A DNA stretch of 64,000 nt from an uncultured Fibrobacter sp. (lineage in GTDB: Bacteria; Fibrobacterota; Fibrobacteria; Fibrobacterales; Fibrobacteraceae), in NCBI GenBank assembly GCA_934700345.1, contig CAKUXP010000010.1:1-64000 (forward strand), in the 5' to 3' direction. The notes under the pieces were generated by a model. That model was not told the origin of the DNA, did no database searches, and saw nothing but the letters and a program-made list of their open reading frames with translations. Position 1 is the first letter of the stretch. The number at the start of each line of letters is the position of its first letter. Of this stretch, positions 55,690-64,000 are shown piece by piece. A program made the translations under genes and the position numbers.

Positions 55690-57777
55690 TTAACCTTTTA
55701 TCTTTTTGATGACAGTGTACTGGTCGTTTATGTTTTCAGATTTTGAGAGAGTCAATTCATAAGCCGTTTCGATGTCAGAAGATTCATTTATAAATTTTCT
55801 GATTTCATCGTTCGCTTTGTTTTTTGTTGATGTGTCATCTTTTATGATGATGATTGACTGTTCAAAAGCCTTTACGATTGTTTTTATTGTGCTTGTCTTG
55901 TTGTCTCCGCCAAGATGAGAAACTGGAGCGTCCGTAACAAAAGGATATTGAATTCCAAACTGCTCCTGAGCAACAGTCAAAATTCCAGCGATAACAGCAA
56001 GTTGGATTGAAATTCGGTTTCCCTGATTTATGTTCAGAATTCGGCTTCCGCTTTCATCTACTGTATAAATTTCAGAAGTCTGCAAGTCGATTTTTATATC
56101 TCCGACAATTGCGGCGTTTTCATGCGTCATTTCCTTGTAAAATTCATTTGCACGCTGTTCAACCTGCTTATAGGCTGTGTCATTTGCTACTTCAAAAAGT
56201 TTTTTCATAATCTGGCTTAATTTTGAAGAATATCTAATTCTAGTTTTATCCTTATCATCGATTTCTTTATCTTCAATAACTATAGATTCAAGATCTTTCT
56301 TCTTCTTGAAAATCTGATTTTCTATTACGCGAATAGAACCATCATTATTATCTGAAACACGTTCCGCATTTCTAAGAAGAGTTGAATATCTGCTTATTGT
56401 ATGCCTTACTTCATTTATATGCTTTACCGTTTCAGCGGAGTTTTTCTCATCATCAGGATTTATAGAATTCAACTTTTCTTCGAGAGCTTCCTCATCTTTA
56501 AGAAGATTGCTTTTTCTTGTTTCGTTATTGCGTTTTCTTTCAATCATTTGAGAAAGCCTGTCTGGAACTTTTCTTATCTCATCGCTCATGTCGCCGACGC
56601 TATAGTTTAATTGGCGAAGATAATTTCCGAGTTTGTCAGTGTCGCCTTTTGAAAGACGGCTTTCTGCAAATTTTCTGCCTTCACTTCCTTCAGACAAGTC
56701 CGCGTTGCAAATTGTGCAGCGGCAGCAGTCTAAAGCTTTTTTTATTTCAAACTGCGGAATGCTCGGAGGAACTTCGCCTTTCTTTTCTAGTTTTGAATAA
56801 AAATCCTTAAAAGTGAGTATCTTTTCTTTTACTTTATAAAAAACGGACTCTTCTGCAATCGAAGATTTTTCACTGTCTATCAGTTCTATTTCACGATTTA
56901 TGCGCTTTCTGTTTTCTTCAAGCTGTTTCTTATCTTTGAAGTATTCTTCAAACTCTTTAAGTTTTGAAAGTTCTTCTTCATTTTCTTCAAGGATTTCCTT
57001 ATATTTTGCAATCTGCGAATCGGCTTCGTCTTTTTCCTTTTGGTAATCCGCTTTTTGCTCAGTCAGTTTGTCAATGTCGAGGGAAAGTCTCTCGTGTTCA
57101 TTTTTCGCTTTTTTGCCTTTTCCAAGTTTTATCTGAACACTGCGGCTTATTGTGTCCGCATATTTTTCCGCATAATTTTTCGCCTTTTCAAAAAGTTCAA
57201 GCCTAGCAATTTCTTTGACAGCACGACGGAAATTTCCGCCGCGCTGCAGCTGCATAATTTTAGATGCTGCTTCTCCCTGAAACAGGAAAAAGTCTTTTAT
57301 AGAATTTGAAAAATAAAGCTTTATTCGTTCCTGCGCGTCTGTTCCAAGAAACGGATTTGTTCTTCCGTCAAACTTATCAACTTCTGAAACAGAAATTCTT
57401 TTTGAGCTGTATTCGTATTTTCCATCTGCAAGTTTGTACGAATAAAAACGTTCTATTAAGAGCAGAATATTAGGATTAAGGACATCTTCAACAACAAGCG
57501 AAACTCCAGATTCAATCGTCTGCAAATTCTCTTTTAAGGCTTCATTTATTTTGTGCTTGTTCAAAATCAATGCTGCAATTTCCTTTTCATTTTCTGTCCA
57601 GGATTCTTTCTGCGTGTCGTATACTCTTCCGTAAATTGCAAAATTCATTGCGTCAAAAAGTTTTGATTTTCCTGTATTGTTCTGACCGATTACAAGAGTG
57701 GTCATTGGAGAAAATTTGATTTCATTTTTGTTAAAATAGGAAAGAAAATTTTCTATAGCAAGTTGTTTTAGAAACAT
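55690..57777 (-). CDS. SMC/Rad50-like ATPase (DndD-like)
   Basis: A 695-residue P-loop protein with SbcC/Rad50/DndD architecture: an N-terminal half-ATPase with Walker A GQNNTGKSKLFDA at 31-43 and KDFFLFQGEAASKI at 161-174, two long coiled-coil arms (about 200-340 and 380-540), a central CCRCTICNADL hook (CxxC at 354-357) and a C-terminal half-ATPase with FVTDAPVSHLGGDNK as Walker B. The ABC signature is degenerate (NINQGNRISIQLAV). Rad50-like proteins of this size occur in DNA-modification and anti-phage operons. The ATG lies three bases after the 64-residue gene. Strongly AT-rich relative to the 0.7-49 kb genes. Confidence 0.82.
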   Translation of the reverse strand: MFLKQLAIENFLSYFNKNEIKFSPMTTLVIGQNNTGKSKLFDAMNFAIYGRVYDTQKESWTENEKEIAALILNKHKINEALKENLQTIESGVSLVVEDVLNPNILLLIERFYSYKLADGKYEYSSKRISVSEVDKFDGRTNPFLGTDAQERIKLYFSNSIKDFFLFQGEAASKIMQLQRGGNFRRAVKEIARLELFEKAKNYAEKYADTISRSVQIKLGKGKKAKNEHERLSLDIDKLTEQKADYQKEKDEADSQIAKYKEILEENEEELSKLKEFEEYFKDKKQLEENRKRINREIELIDSEKSSIAEESVFYKVKEKILTFKDFYSKLEKKGEVPPSIPQFEIKKALDCCRCTICNADLSEGSEGRKFAESRLSKGDTDKLGNYLRQLNYSVGDMSDEIRKVPDRLSQMIERKRNNETRKSNLLKDEEALEEKLNSINPDDEKNSAETVKHINEVRHTISRYSTLLRNAERVSDNNDGSIRVIENQIFKKKKDLESIVIEDKEIDDKDKTRIRYSSKLSQIMKKLFEVANDTAYKQVEQRANEFYKEMTHENAAIVGDIKIDLQTSEIYTVDESGSRILNINQGNRISIQLAVIAGILTVAQEQFGIQYPFVTDAPVSHLGGDNKTSTIKTIVKAFEQSIIIIKDDTSTKNKANDEIRKFINESSDIETAYELTLSKSENINDQYTVIKKIKG

Positions 57778-57780
57778 AGC

Positions 57781-57975
57781 TTAGTATCCTTTTAAAGTTT
57801 TTTCATCTTGTAAAATTGCCTCAATTCCGTCATCAAGAGCTTTACGGATTTGAGGATAATCGTTAGAGGTGCGGACCACTTGAAAAAGAATGGCGGCAAG
57901 TTGTATAATTTGTTTGGGTTCGTTTTTAAGCGAATCTCTTGCTATTTTGGGTAAGGCTTCTTCTATCTTTGACAT
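57781..57975 (-). CDS. 64-residue helical protein of defence operon
   Basis: A small protein (MSKIEEALPKIARDSL then a helix IIQLAAILFQVVRTSNDYPQ and a charged C-terminus). AAGGAGAC precedes the ATG. It sits 12 bases after the helicase stop and three bases before the ATPase start, so it is part of the operon and likely real. No family is recognised. Its size and helical nature suit an adaptor between helicase and ATPase, which is speculation. Confidence 0.6.
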   Translation of the reverse strand: MSKIEEALPKIARDSLKNEPKQIIQLAAILFQVVRTSNDYPQIRKALDDGIEAILQDEKTLKGY

Positions 57976-57987
57976 ATTAAAGTCTCC

Positions 57988-60162
57988 TTATAAATATTTC
58001 CTTAGAATTTTTTCAATTTCTGCGTAGTTGTCTGCGGTTGCGGCAAAATCCATTGCGCGTTTTATTTCGTTTTCCATAATTGACTGCGCATAAACTGAAT
58101 TTCTGTCCGGCGGAACTACGATAAAGTCAAAAATTTCGGCAAGTGTCTTGTTTGTCTCAGGCGATTTTCTTAAGACACGACCGCGCCGCTGGATAAACTC
58201 ACGCTCGGAAGTGCTGCTTGCAATAAAGAAAGCTCGTTTCGCAGCAGGAATATCAATTCCTTCATTAAGCCGTTGCTTGGCAAAAAGAATCTCGATTGCT
58301 CCGGCTGTAAAGCTTCCTATAACGTCACGCTTTGTTCCCTGAACATATTCGCTCATTCGAACAATTTTTCCATTTGAAACCAATTCATTCCAAAGTTCTG
58401 ACTTATAGACTTCCAAAAAATCCATGCCGTTCTCGTCTTTTCCGTCGGGACAGAAAACAATTGTCTTGTCCTTGTATTTTGAAATCTCATTCTGCATGAT
58501 TTCAAGGAATTCAGATTTTTTGTTCTGGGCACGCTCGATTATTCTGTGCCGCTCCTTTAAAAGCTGTTCCAGCCGCTCTTCATCTTCTTTGTCCGTTTTA
58601 GAAGAATTATTAACGATGACAGAAAGACGCGAGATTTTTTCAGAAATATTTTCATAGTCTTTCATTTCAAAATCTGTAAGCGGAACAACCGTAGGATGAT
58701 ATTCGTAATGGCAGAGCATATCCGTTTCAATCGCGTTTTTTATAGAAAATTCATAGGGATTTTCGGACGGACAGAAATAGTCGAATATCGATTTTGTGCC
58801 TTTTTCATCGTAAGGACGTTTCGGAGTCGCAGAAAGCCCGATTCTGTATTTGATTTTTTCAGGGAGTTTTTTTGAATAGCTTGCTGCTCCGAATTTATGG
58901 ACTTCATCGGCAATTATCAAAGTTGAATCTAGCTTCAGCGACTCAAGGATTTTCTCATCGTTTCCGCAAAAAGAATCATAAGTCGTGATAATCACAAGTC
59001 TTTTATCTTGCACATCTTTTTTCAGAATTTTCAGAAGCCGCAAGTCAGACAATTTTTCTTTCCAGTCAAGTCCTGAACGGATTGGAATAATTTCACCCAA
59101 AAAACATTCCTCAATATCTTTTTGCCACTGGTCAACCAAATCTTTCAGCGGAACAATTATCAGCACAGAAGTTAATTCAATTTCTCTTGAAAGTTCATTT
59201 GCGCAGAACAATGATGTCAATGTTTTTCCAGTTCCTGTCGCCATTGCCAAAAGCGTCTGAAAATTGTTTGACTTGAAATTTTTAATTGCCTTTATTTGAT
59301 GCGGTCTCGGCGATTTTTTCCCTTTAAAATCAAAGAAAAGGTTATCGGCTAAAATCGATTTTTCGTTATCCATCTCCGCCTCCTTAACCACATCAGGAAT
59401 GACAGTCTTGTCTCCGTGGCTTATTTTGTACACAATATTCCTGTCTTTCGAAAACTCTTTTTTATCCAGTTCAAAATCAGCTGTTCCGCGTTTATATTTT
59501 TCAAGAATCGCTTTGTCAATTGACGGAAAATGCAGGACTTTCAGCTTTTCGTCAAAGTTTCCCCAGATTGCGGCGAAAGCTGTTTCTTTTTGAATCACAC
59601 GCGCTTTTTCATCTGTAGATTTCCACGAGCAGAAAACATCGACGGTTTCATAGTTTTTTGTTAAGGCGTTTTCGGATTCGTTCATCGAACCTGAAAACGC
59701 GATTTTGTTTCCGTCGGAATCTTCGACAAGCCCGAGTTTTTCGTGATACATTCCGACAGAAGAGCCGTTTTCCGTAAAGGCGATTTTTATGTTCAGTACG
59801 CCGGATTCAACTAGATTTGCCAGAAGATTCAAACGCTCTTTTTCAAAGAAATTTTCTGGCTCCGTTTTCAGCCCGTGAAGAAGCGCATTTTCTATGATTT
59901 TTGCGCGGATCTCATAGCCTTTGCGGATTGCGATTTCATCTTCCGCCGAAAGATAAGGAGACGCCACAAGCTCGATTTTTCCGCCTTTCTTGGCAAGAGC
60001 GCAAATTCCTTTTGAAATTTCAATCAACGCCGAAGAAGAAAAAAATCCGACAGAACGTCTGTACGAAACAGCATTTTCGAGGACAGGAATGTAAAAGTCC
60101 TGAACGATATTGTCCTGTGGAGAACGGTATTCTTGTTTGATGTTGATTTTTGTAAAATTCAT
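57988..60162 (-). CDS. Phospholipase D-like nuclease fused to SF2 helicase
   Basis: A 724-residue protein. The N-terminal PLD-type domain has GMYHEKLGLVEDSDGNKIAF with the HxK motif at His140-Lys142 and SGSMNESEN after it. A DEAD/DEAH-box helicase follows: Walker A AMATGTGKTLTSLF at about 306-319, Walker B IIADEVHKFGA (DEVH at 419-422), GLSATPKRP (motif III), QRLNEGIDIP and IQRRGRVLRKS (motif VI). PLD-helicase fusions occur in several anti-phage systems and restriction-like nucleases. The ATG at 60162 has AAGGGGG upstream and is preferred over a GTG at 60180 that would overlap the desulfurase stop. Very AT-rich. Confidence 0.85.
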   Translation of the reverse strand: MNFTKINIKQEYRSPQDNIVQDFYIPVLENAVSYRRSVGFFSSSALIEISKGICALAKKGGKIELVASPYLSAEDEIAIRKGYEIRAKIIENALLHGLKTEPENFFEKERLNLLANLVESGVLNIKIAFTENGSSVGMYHEKLGLVEDSDGNKIAFSGSMNESENALTKNYETVDVFCSWKSTDEKARVIQKETAFAAIWGNFDEKLKVLHFPSIDKAILEKYKRGTADFELDKKEFSKDRNIVYKISHGDKTVIPDVVKEAEMDNEKSILADNLFFDFKGKKSPRPHQIKAIKNFKSNNFQTLLAMATGTGKTLTSLFCANELSREIELTSVLIIVPLKDLVDQWQKDIEECFLGEIIPIRSGLDWKEKLSDLRLLKILKKDVQDKRLVIITTYDSFCGNDEKILESLKLDSTLIIADEVHKFGAASYSKKLPEKIKYRIGLSATPKRPYDEKGTKSIFDYFCPSENPYEFSIKNAIETDMLCHYEYHPTVVPLTDFEMKDYENISEKISRLSVIVNNSSKTDKEDEERLEQLLKERHRIIERAQNKKSEFLEIMQNEISKYKDKTIVFCPDGKDENGMDFLEVYKSELWNELVSNGKIVRMSEYVQGTKRDVIGSFTAGAIEILFAKQRLNEGIDIPAAKRAFFIASSTSEREFIQRRGRVLRKSPETNKTLAEIFDFIVVPPDRNSVYAQSIMENEIKRAMDFAATADNYAEIEKILRKYL

Positions 60163-60176
60163 CGTTTCCCCCTTCC

Positions 60177-61337
60177 TCACCTATTTTCCTCTATATACCC
60201 CATCGCCTTTTCCAGAGCGCGAAAATCCTCTTCGCCTGTAAAATATCCCACGCTGAAACGCACTGTGCCTGCCGGAAATGTTCGGAGGAATTTGTGTGCG
60301 AGCGGAGAGCATTGAAGTCCTGTGCGCACGGCGATTTCCATTTCATCAAAAACGTTTCCGATGTCTTCCGCCGCATAGCCGTCAAAAACGGTGGAGACAA
60401 CGCCGATGCATTTTGTTTTTTCTGAAAATCTGTCCGCCGGACCTGCTATCTTCACAAAGTCATACTGCCGCAGAATCTCCAAAAGCCTGCGGTGATTTTT
60501 TTCTTCGGCAGCGCGGATTTCGTCCTGATTCTGCAAGAACCATTGTGCCGCCGCATGAAGTCCTGCCACCGCGCAGATGTTCTGGCTTCCCATCTCGTAG
60601 CGGCCCGGAATATTTTCGGGCATTTCCTGGTTCGCCGAATCAACGCCTGTTCCGCCAAAAAGAACCGGCTCCAGCGCGACATTACGGCTTTTTGCAAATC
60701 CGCCGATTCCGAACGGCCCGTACAAGGTCTTGTGCCCGGCAAAAACCGCAAAGTCAACCAGATCGCTCGCCACATCCAAAGGGACAAGCCCTGCAGTCTG
60801 CGCCATGTCGGTCACGGTAAGTGCGCCATACTTTTTCGCAGCGGCAAAAATTTCAAGAACCGGCGAAACAAGTCCTATCACGTTGCTTGCATGGCTTACA
60901 ATCACAATGTCCGGCGGAATTTCTGCAAACTGCGCGTTGATTTTTTCAATGTCGTATTCAAAATCAGGCGAGACAAAAAGTTGCCTTACACAAATCTTTC
61001 CGACCTTTTCAAAATGATGCAGAACGCGCGTTACCGAATTGTGCTCAAACGGCGAAATGTAAACAGTTTTCTTCTTTTCATCCGCAAGCAGCCCCTGAAT
61101 CACCATGTTCAGCGCAACAGTCGCGCTCGGAGCAAAAATCACGTCCTTGTTCGGAGAGCAAAGAATCTTCTGGATAAAACCACGAGTTTCAAAAATTATC
61201 TTCGATGATTCTGCCGCCAATTTGTACTGGCCGCGTCCCGCATTTCCTCCGTGCTTTCTGTAAAAAGAATCCATAAAAGAGTAAACACATTCAGGCTTCG
61301 GAAAGGTTGTTGCCGCATTGTCAAAATAAAAACTCAT
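60177..61337 (-). CDS. Cysteine desulfurase (class V aminotransferase fold)
   Basis: A 386-residue PLP enzyme that mobilises sulfur from cysteine as a persulfide. Marks are YFDNAATTFPKP at the N-terminus, SPFEHNSVTRVLHHF, VTDMAQTAGLVPLDV, the PLP lysine in FAGHKTLYGPFGIGG (Lys203) and the catalytic cysteine in RTGLQCSPLAHKFLRTFPAG (Cys343). In defence operons such enzymes (DndA, SspA, IscS-like) feed DNA phosphorothioation. It lies 10 bases after the large upstream gene and its stop is 14 bases before the helicase start. No iscU or suf gene is nearby, which argues against a pure Fe-S role. Base composition is closer to the 0.7-49 kb genes than that of the following genes. Confidence 0.88.
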   Translation of the reverse strand: MSFYFDNAATTFPKPECVYSFMDSFYRKHGGNAGRGQYKLAAESSKIIFETRGFIQKILCSPNKDVIFAPSATVALNMVIQGLLADEKKKTVYISPFEHNSVTRVLHHFEKVGKICVRQLFVSPDFEYDIEKINAQFAEIPPDIVIVSHASNVIGLVSPVLEIFAAAKKYGALTVTDMAQTAGLVPLDVASDLVDFAVFAGHKTLYGPFGIGGFAKSRNVALEPVLFGGTGVDSANQEMPENIPGRYEMGSQNICAVAGLHAAAQWFLQNQDEIRAAEEKNHRRLLEILRQYDFVKIAGPADRFSEKTKCIGVVSTVFDGYAAEDIGNVFDEMEIAVRTGLQCSPLAHKFLRTFPAGTVRFSVGYFTGEEDFRALEKAMGYIEENR

Positions 61338-61347
61338 TTATTCTCCC

Positions 61348-64000
61348 CTAGCACAGTTTCTCCAGCAGGCTCACCAGAACCTGCCGCTTTTCTGCGTCCG
61401 TTACGGACTGCCCCATTTCCTCGATTGTCCGCCAGATTTCCTCTTCAAGCGACTTTGCGCGGACGGAACATTCCACTTTTTGAAAGGACTTGGAAACAGT
61501 TTCATTTCTGCGTAAAAATTGAACGGTGTATCCGGCTAGCGAACTTTTGGAATTCGGGGTGGCGGCGCTTTGGCTCGCATTTTTGAATTGAAGAAGGGTT
61601 GTGTTGAGTTCCTGCAATCGATTGAAAAAAATGGAAATGGTTTCGTCGCTCCAATCGTCAATATTCAGTCCGGTAAGCAGCAACGCCATATTCTGGATGG
61701 TCGCTATTTCATCGTTCGATACGGCTCGATAGAGATCTAGCAGTTTGTGGGCGCCGTTCTCGAAGACGTGGCTTTCCACTTGGCTGTCAAGCTTTTTGCA
61801 AAACTCGGCAATCAAGTTTTTTAGCGATTTTTGGAGAGATGCTTTTTTGTTAAAAACTAGCTCTGTTTCTTGAATAAGACTGGAGATGAGATTGTTTTGG
61901 CGATCGTCGAGAAATTGTTTCGCTTGGTGCAATTTATCGAAAGTATTCGAATTACATTCAGTTTCTCCAAAGGCTTGTGGAATTTTTTCAAAAAGCGTTT
62001 CCTGTGCGCCTAGTCCTCCCTGCTGTAATAGGTTCGAAAATTTTAGAAAACCGGACGGAATCGGTTTGTTTCCGGTGTTCGCTTGAAATATTTTTTTTGC
62101 CTGTTTGGTGTATTTGGGAAGCGAGCGATACCAGCGCAAGATAGCGTTTACAAGATAGGCGAAATCGTTTTTCTTTTTTTCATCTTCTAAAATAAAGTCG
62201 GCGAAAATGGTTTCGGTGGAATGGATATACTCTGCTCGATCTTCGTTCCATTTTTCAATCTTGATGGTGAATTGTTCGGGCGATTCGGAAATGGCGCAAA
62301 GGGTTTCCGCATTTACCGGGACTTCTGTGCCATCTTTTTTGATGGTTGCGTTCTGTTTGAATTTGGAGAGAACTGTGGCCAGATAGATTGGAATGACGCC
62401 CCGGCGGAGACCGATGTGGTTTTTCGGATTAACCAGGATATCGATCAGTTTGGAAAAGGATGTTTCTACTTTTGAACTTTCGCAGAATTTTTGAATCGTG
62501 GAAAAAAGGTTCTTGAATTTTTTATCGTTCGGGATGTTTTCTGTCTTTGGTGCGAAATTGAAAATTTTCCGTTCTGACCTTTCATCGAGAATTTCGGGAA
62601 CGACCAGTGTGCTGCGCATAAAGGAAATTTCTTGCCCGGATCCTTCAAGTTCCAGGTTCCCGGAAGTTGAATCCAAAACGGCATTGATCAGTTTCAGACG
62701 ACTTTTGTGTGCAATTCCGGTCAGCTCGTTTTTGTTGAGCATCTCGTTGTTGATAATCGGCGTATCGGAAAAAATGTTTGTACATTTTTCAGAAATCAGT
62801 TCGGAAAAATCGGACTTCTTGTAGAGTCTTTTTTCTTCTCCGTCGCTGATATAAATCGCTTGGTTGTATTCGGGCCTTATGTAGGAATTGACGATTTGCC
62901 GGATGACTTCGTATAGGTCTCGGAAGATGATTTCGTATTCTTCGGCTAGCGGAGAATTTTCTTCACCTGTTAAATGCAGGTTGTTTTGTAGTGTGGCTAC
63001 GGCATCGAATTTTCTTAGCTTTTCCGAAAAGTCTTCTGGAAATTTTGAAAGGATGAAAATTCTGTTTGGAAATTTGCGGGATAACGCTAAAAAATCCTTT
63101 TTTGTTTTTTGAAGGGATGTGTTTTTTTCTTCGTTGAAAATGGCGAAGATGGAACCGTCCGCCGTGTGTAAATTTTTGCAAAGTTCCTTCTGAAAATCCG
63201 CTGCGACGTTCTGTGTGAAAAATTCTTTTCCCGAAGAGAATAAAAATTGAAAATAACGGGTTATGCTGTTTTTGACATTATAGGAAGTCGGGTAGATGTA
63301 TCGGTTTGTATTGAATTCGTTTAGGATTTGAACCGGACAGACCGTTCTGCGCCTTTTTTCCATTGTTTCGTGGATGAGATGTTCTACAGGGATTTCGGAA
63401 TAGGCCTTTAGCTGGATTAGGTTGTTGTGGTTGTTGAGATAGATGCCCCCTGTTTTTTCGATGAGATTTTGAAAGGATTGCCGAATGTCTTCCTGTTTGT
63501 AGCCGGCGTCTCGATAAATCGCGAAAAGGCTGTTTGTATCAGGGCGTAAGCGTTCAAATTGATTGAGCGTGTAAATAAGCGAGATAGTCTTGACGAGTTT
63601 CGCTTCGAGAGAATTCCGGTCTAGTTTTCGTAAAATGGAGGATGCTTTAAGGTAATGCTTTTTGATATCGCTCGTGTAAGGTTCGTTTTGTAACTGGTTC
63701 TCAAAATAGTCGAAGAGTATGTCCGGCGTAAATGTTGAAAATCTTTCTTCAAATCCTATGGAGGATCTTATAAGGGATGTGAGGCAGTTCTTTTCATTTC
63801 CGGAAAGGAAAGTAAAAAGCGTGCGTTCATTTTGAGCTACTTTTTCGGAAAGCCGGGGAAGGATATATGTTGTGGTGGGGTGAAGCGGATAAGCTCCGTA
63901 GAGAATTGATCCTTGCGTGGTTGTGGGTTCGTTCGAAAAGAGTGTACTCTGTTTGCCGAACCATTCGGCTTTTAGGACCTTGAATTCCGCTTCGTGTTGA
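61348..64000 (-). CDS. Large defence-associated protein, probable ATPase (5' end outside window)
   Basis: The frame is open from 61348 to the window edge, giving 883 residues of a longer protein; an internal ATG at 63363 is not the start, because coding-like sequence continues upstream. Upstream of that ATG lies YGAYPLHPTTTYILPRLSEK followed by VAQNERTLFTFLSGNEKNCL. This pattern recalls large ATPases of phage-defence operons, possibly the BrxC/PglY group. No Walker A box is in the visible part. The rest is helical and charged, ending LVSLLEKLC. Ten bases separate it from the desulfurase gene, so it belongs to the same operon. Family assignment is tentative. Confidence 0.6.
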   Translation of the reverse strand, partial: QHEAEFKVLKAEWFGKQSTLFSNEPTTTQGSILYGAYPLHPTTTYILPRLSEKVAQNERTLFTFLSGNEKNCLTSLIRSSIGFEERFSTFTPDILFDYFENQLQNEPYTSDIKKHYLKASSILRKLDRNSLEAKLVKTISLIYTLNQFERLRPDTNSLFAIYRDAGYKQEDIRQSFQNLIEKTGGIYLNNHNNLIQLKAYSEIPVEHLIHETMEKRRRTVCPVQILNEFNTNRYIYPTSYNVKNSITRYFQFLFSSGKEFFTQNVAADFQKELCKNLHTADGSIFAIFNEEKNTSLQKTKKDFLALSRKFPNRIFILSKFPEDFSEKLRKFDAVATLQNNLHLTGEENSPLAEEYEIIFRDLYEVIRQIVNSYIRPEYNQAIYISDGEEKRLYKKSDFSELISEKCTNIFSDTPIINNEMLNKNELTGIAHKSRLKLINAVLDSTSGNLELEGSGQEISFMRSTLVVPEILDERSERKIFNFAPKTENIPNDKKFKNLFSTIQKFCESSKVETSFSKLIDILVNPKNHIGLRRGVIPIYLATVLSKFKQNATIKKDGTEVPVNAETLCAISESPEQFTIKIEKWNEDRAEYIHSTETIFADFILEDEKKKNDFAYLVNAILRWYRSLPKYTKQAKKIFQANTGNKPIPSGFLKFSNLLQQGGLGAQETLFEKIPQAFGETECNSNTFDKLHQAKQFLDDRQNNLISSLIQETELVFNKKASLQKSLKNLIAEFCKKLDSQVESHVFENGAHKLLDLYRAVSNDEIATIQNMALLLTGLNIDDWSDETISIFFNRLQELNTTLLQFKNASQSAATPNSKSSLAGYTVQFLRRNETVSKSFQKVECSVRAKSLEEEIWRTIEEMGQSVTDAEKRQVLVSLLEKLC

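Noticed and set aside
63363..63363. ATG at 63363 as the start of the right-edge gene
   Set aside because: The same frame stays open and coding-like to the window edge, including the YPLHP and AQNERTLFTFL motifs, so the true start lies outside.
1..64000. CRISPR arrays, tRNA/rRNA genes, insertion sequences, integrases
   Set aside because: None was seen on either strand: no regularly spaced repeats, no cloverleaf-like sequences and no transposase or integrase frames. Computational scans would be needed to exclude weak cases.

Overview
The window looks like chromosomal DNA of a Fibrobacterota (Fibrobacter-like) bacterium. The strongest sign is a lipoprotein at 7117-8334 with a C-terminal Fibrobacter succinogenes major paralogous (FISUMP) domain. 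A CAB-ordered fumarate reductase operon, a monomeric isocitrate dehydrogenase, a Gram-negative TamA/TamB pair and a double-length UvrA fit the same assignment. From about 0.7 to 49 kb the DNA is densely coding, moderately GC-rich and housekeeping in character. No rRNA, tRNA, CRISPR array or insertion sequence was seen.

Layout. 1-681 is a repeat-rich non-coding stretch. 0.7-10.7 kb holds a MATE exporter, proS, a thioredoxin-like lipoprotein, gatA with a small membrane protein, the FISUMP lipoprotein, a thiE-like/thiD pair and ilvE. 10.8-21.6 kb holds a secreted protein, the tandem UvrA, an SUMF1-domain protein, a membrane protein and ettA. 21.6-31.4 kb holds the tamB-tamA operon, a partner-switching regulatory trio (STAS and histidine-kinase-type ATPase domains), a SurA-like lipoprotein and ndk. 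31.4-49.2 kb holds frdCAB, icd, ilvD, scpB-mutS-HD protein, an RsbU-type phosphatase, a GH116-type glycosidase and rnhB.

From 49.2 kb rightward the window becomes accessory. First comes a tandem duplication of a two-gene module: a putative zinc metallopeptidase (HELRH) translationally coupled to a signal-peptide protein. Copy A is intact. Copy B carries a frameshift in a homopolymer tract. The two copies are nearly identical at their ends but differ strongly in the middle, as expected for cassette-like diversification. Next comes a single-chain GmrSD-type (DUF262/DUF1524) nuclease. Last is a tightly packed minus-strand operon that runs off the right edge: a large protein (partial), a cysteine desulfurase, a phospholipase-D/SF2 helicase, a 64-residue protein, an SMC/Rad50-like ATPase with a CxxC hook, and a 162-residue protein. 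I read this as a defence operon that may use sulfur (phosphorothioate) chemistry, but the sulfur-transfer enzyme that would prove it is not in the window.

Several genes start 6-8 bases after a TATATT-like -10 element with no Shine-Dalgarno sequence, and three of those promoters have a TTG-containing -35 box exactly 17 bp upstream. Leaderless transcription therefore seems common here, and I used it to choose start codons for scpB and tamB.
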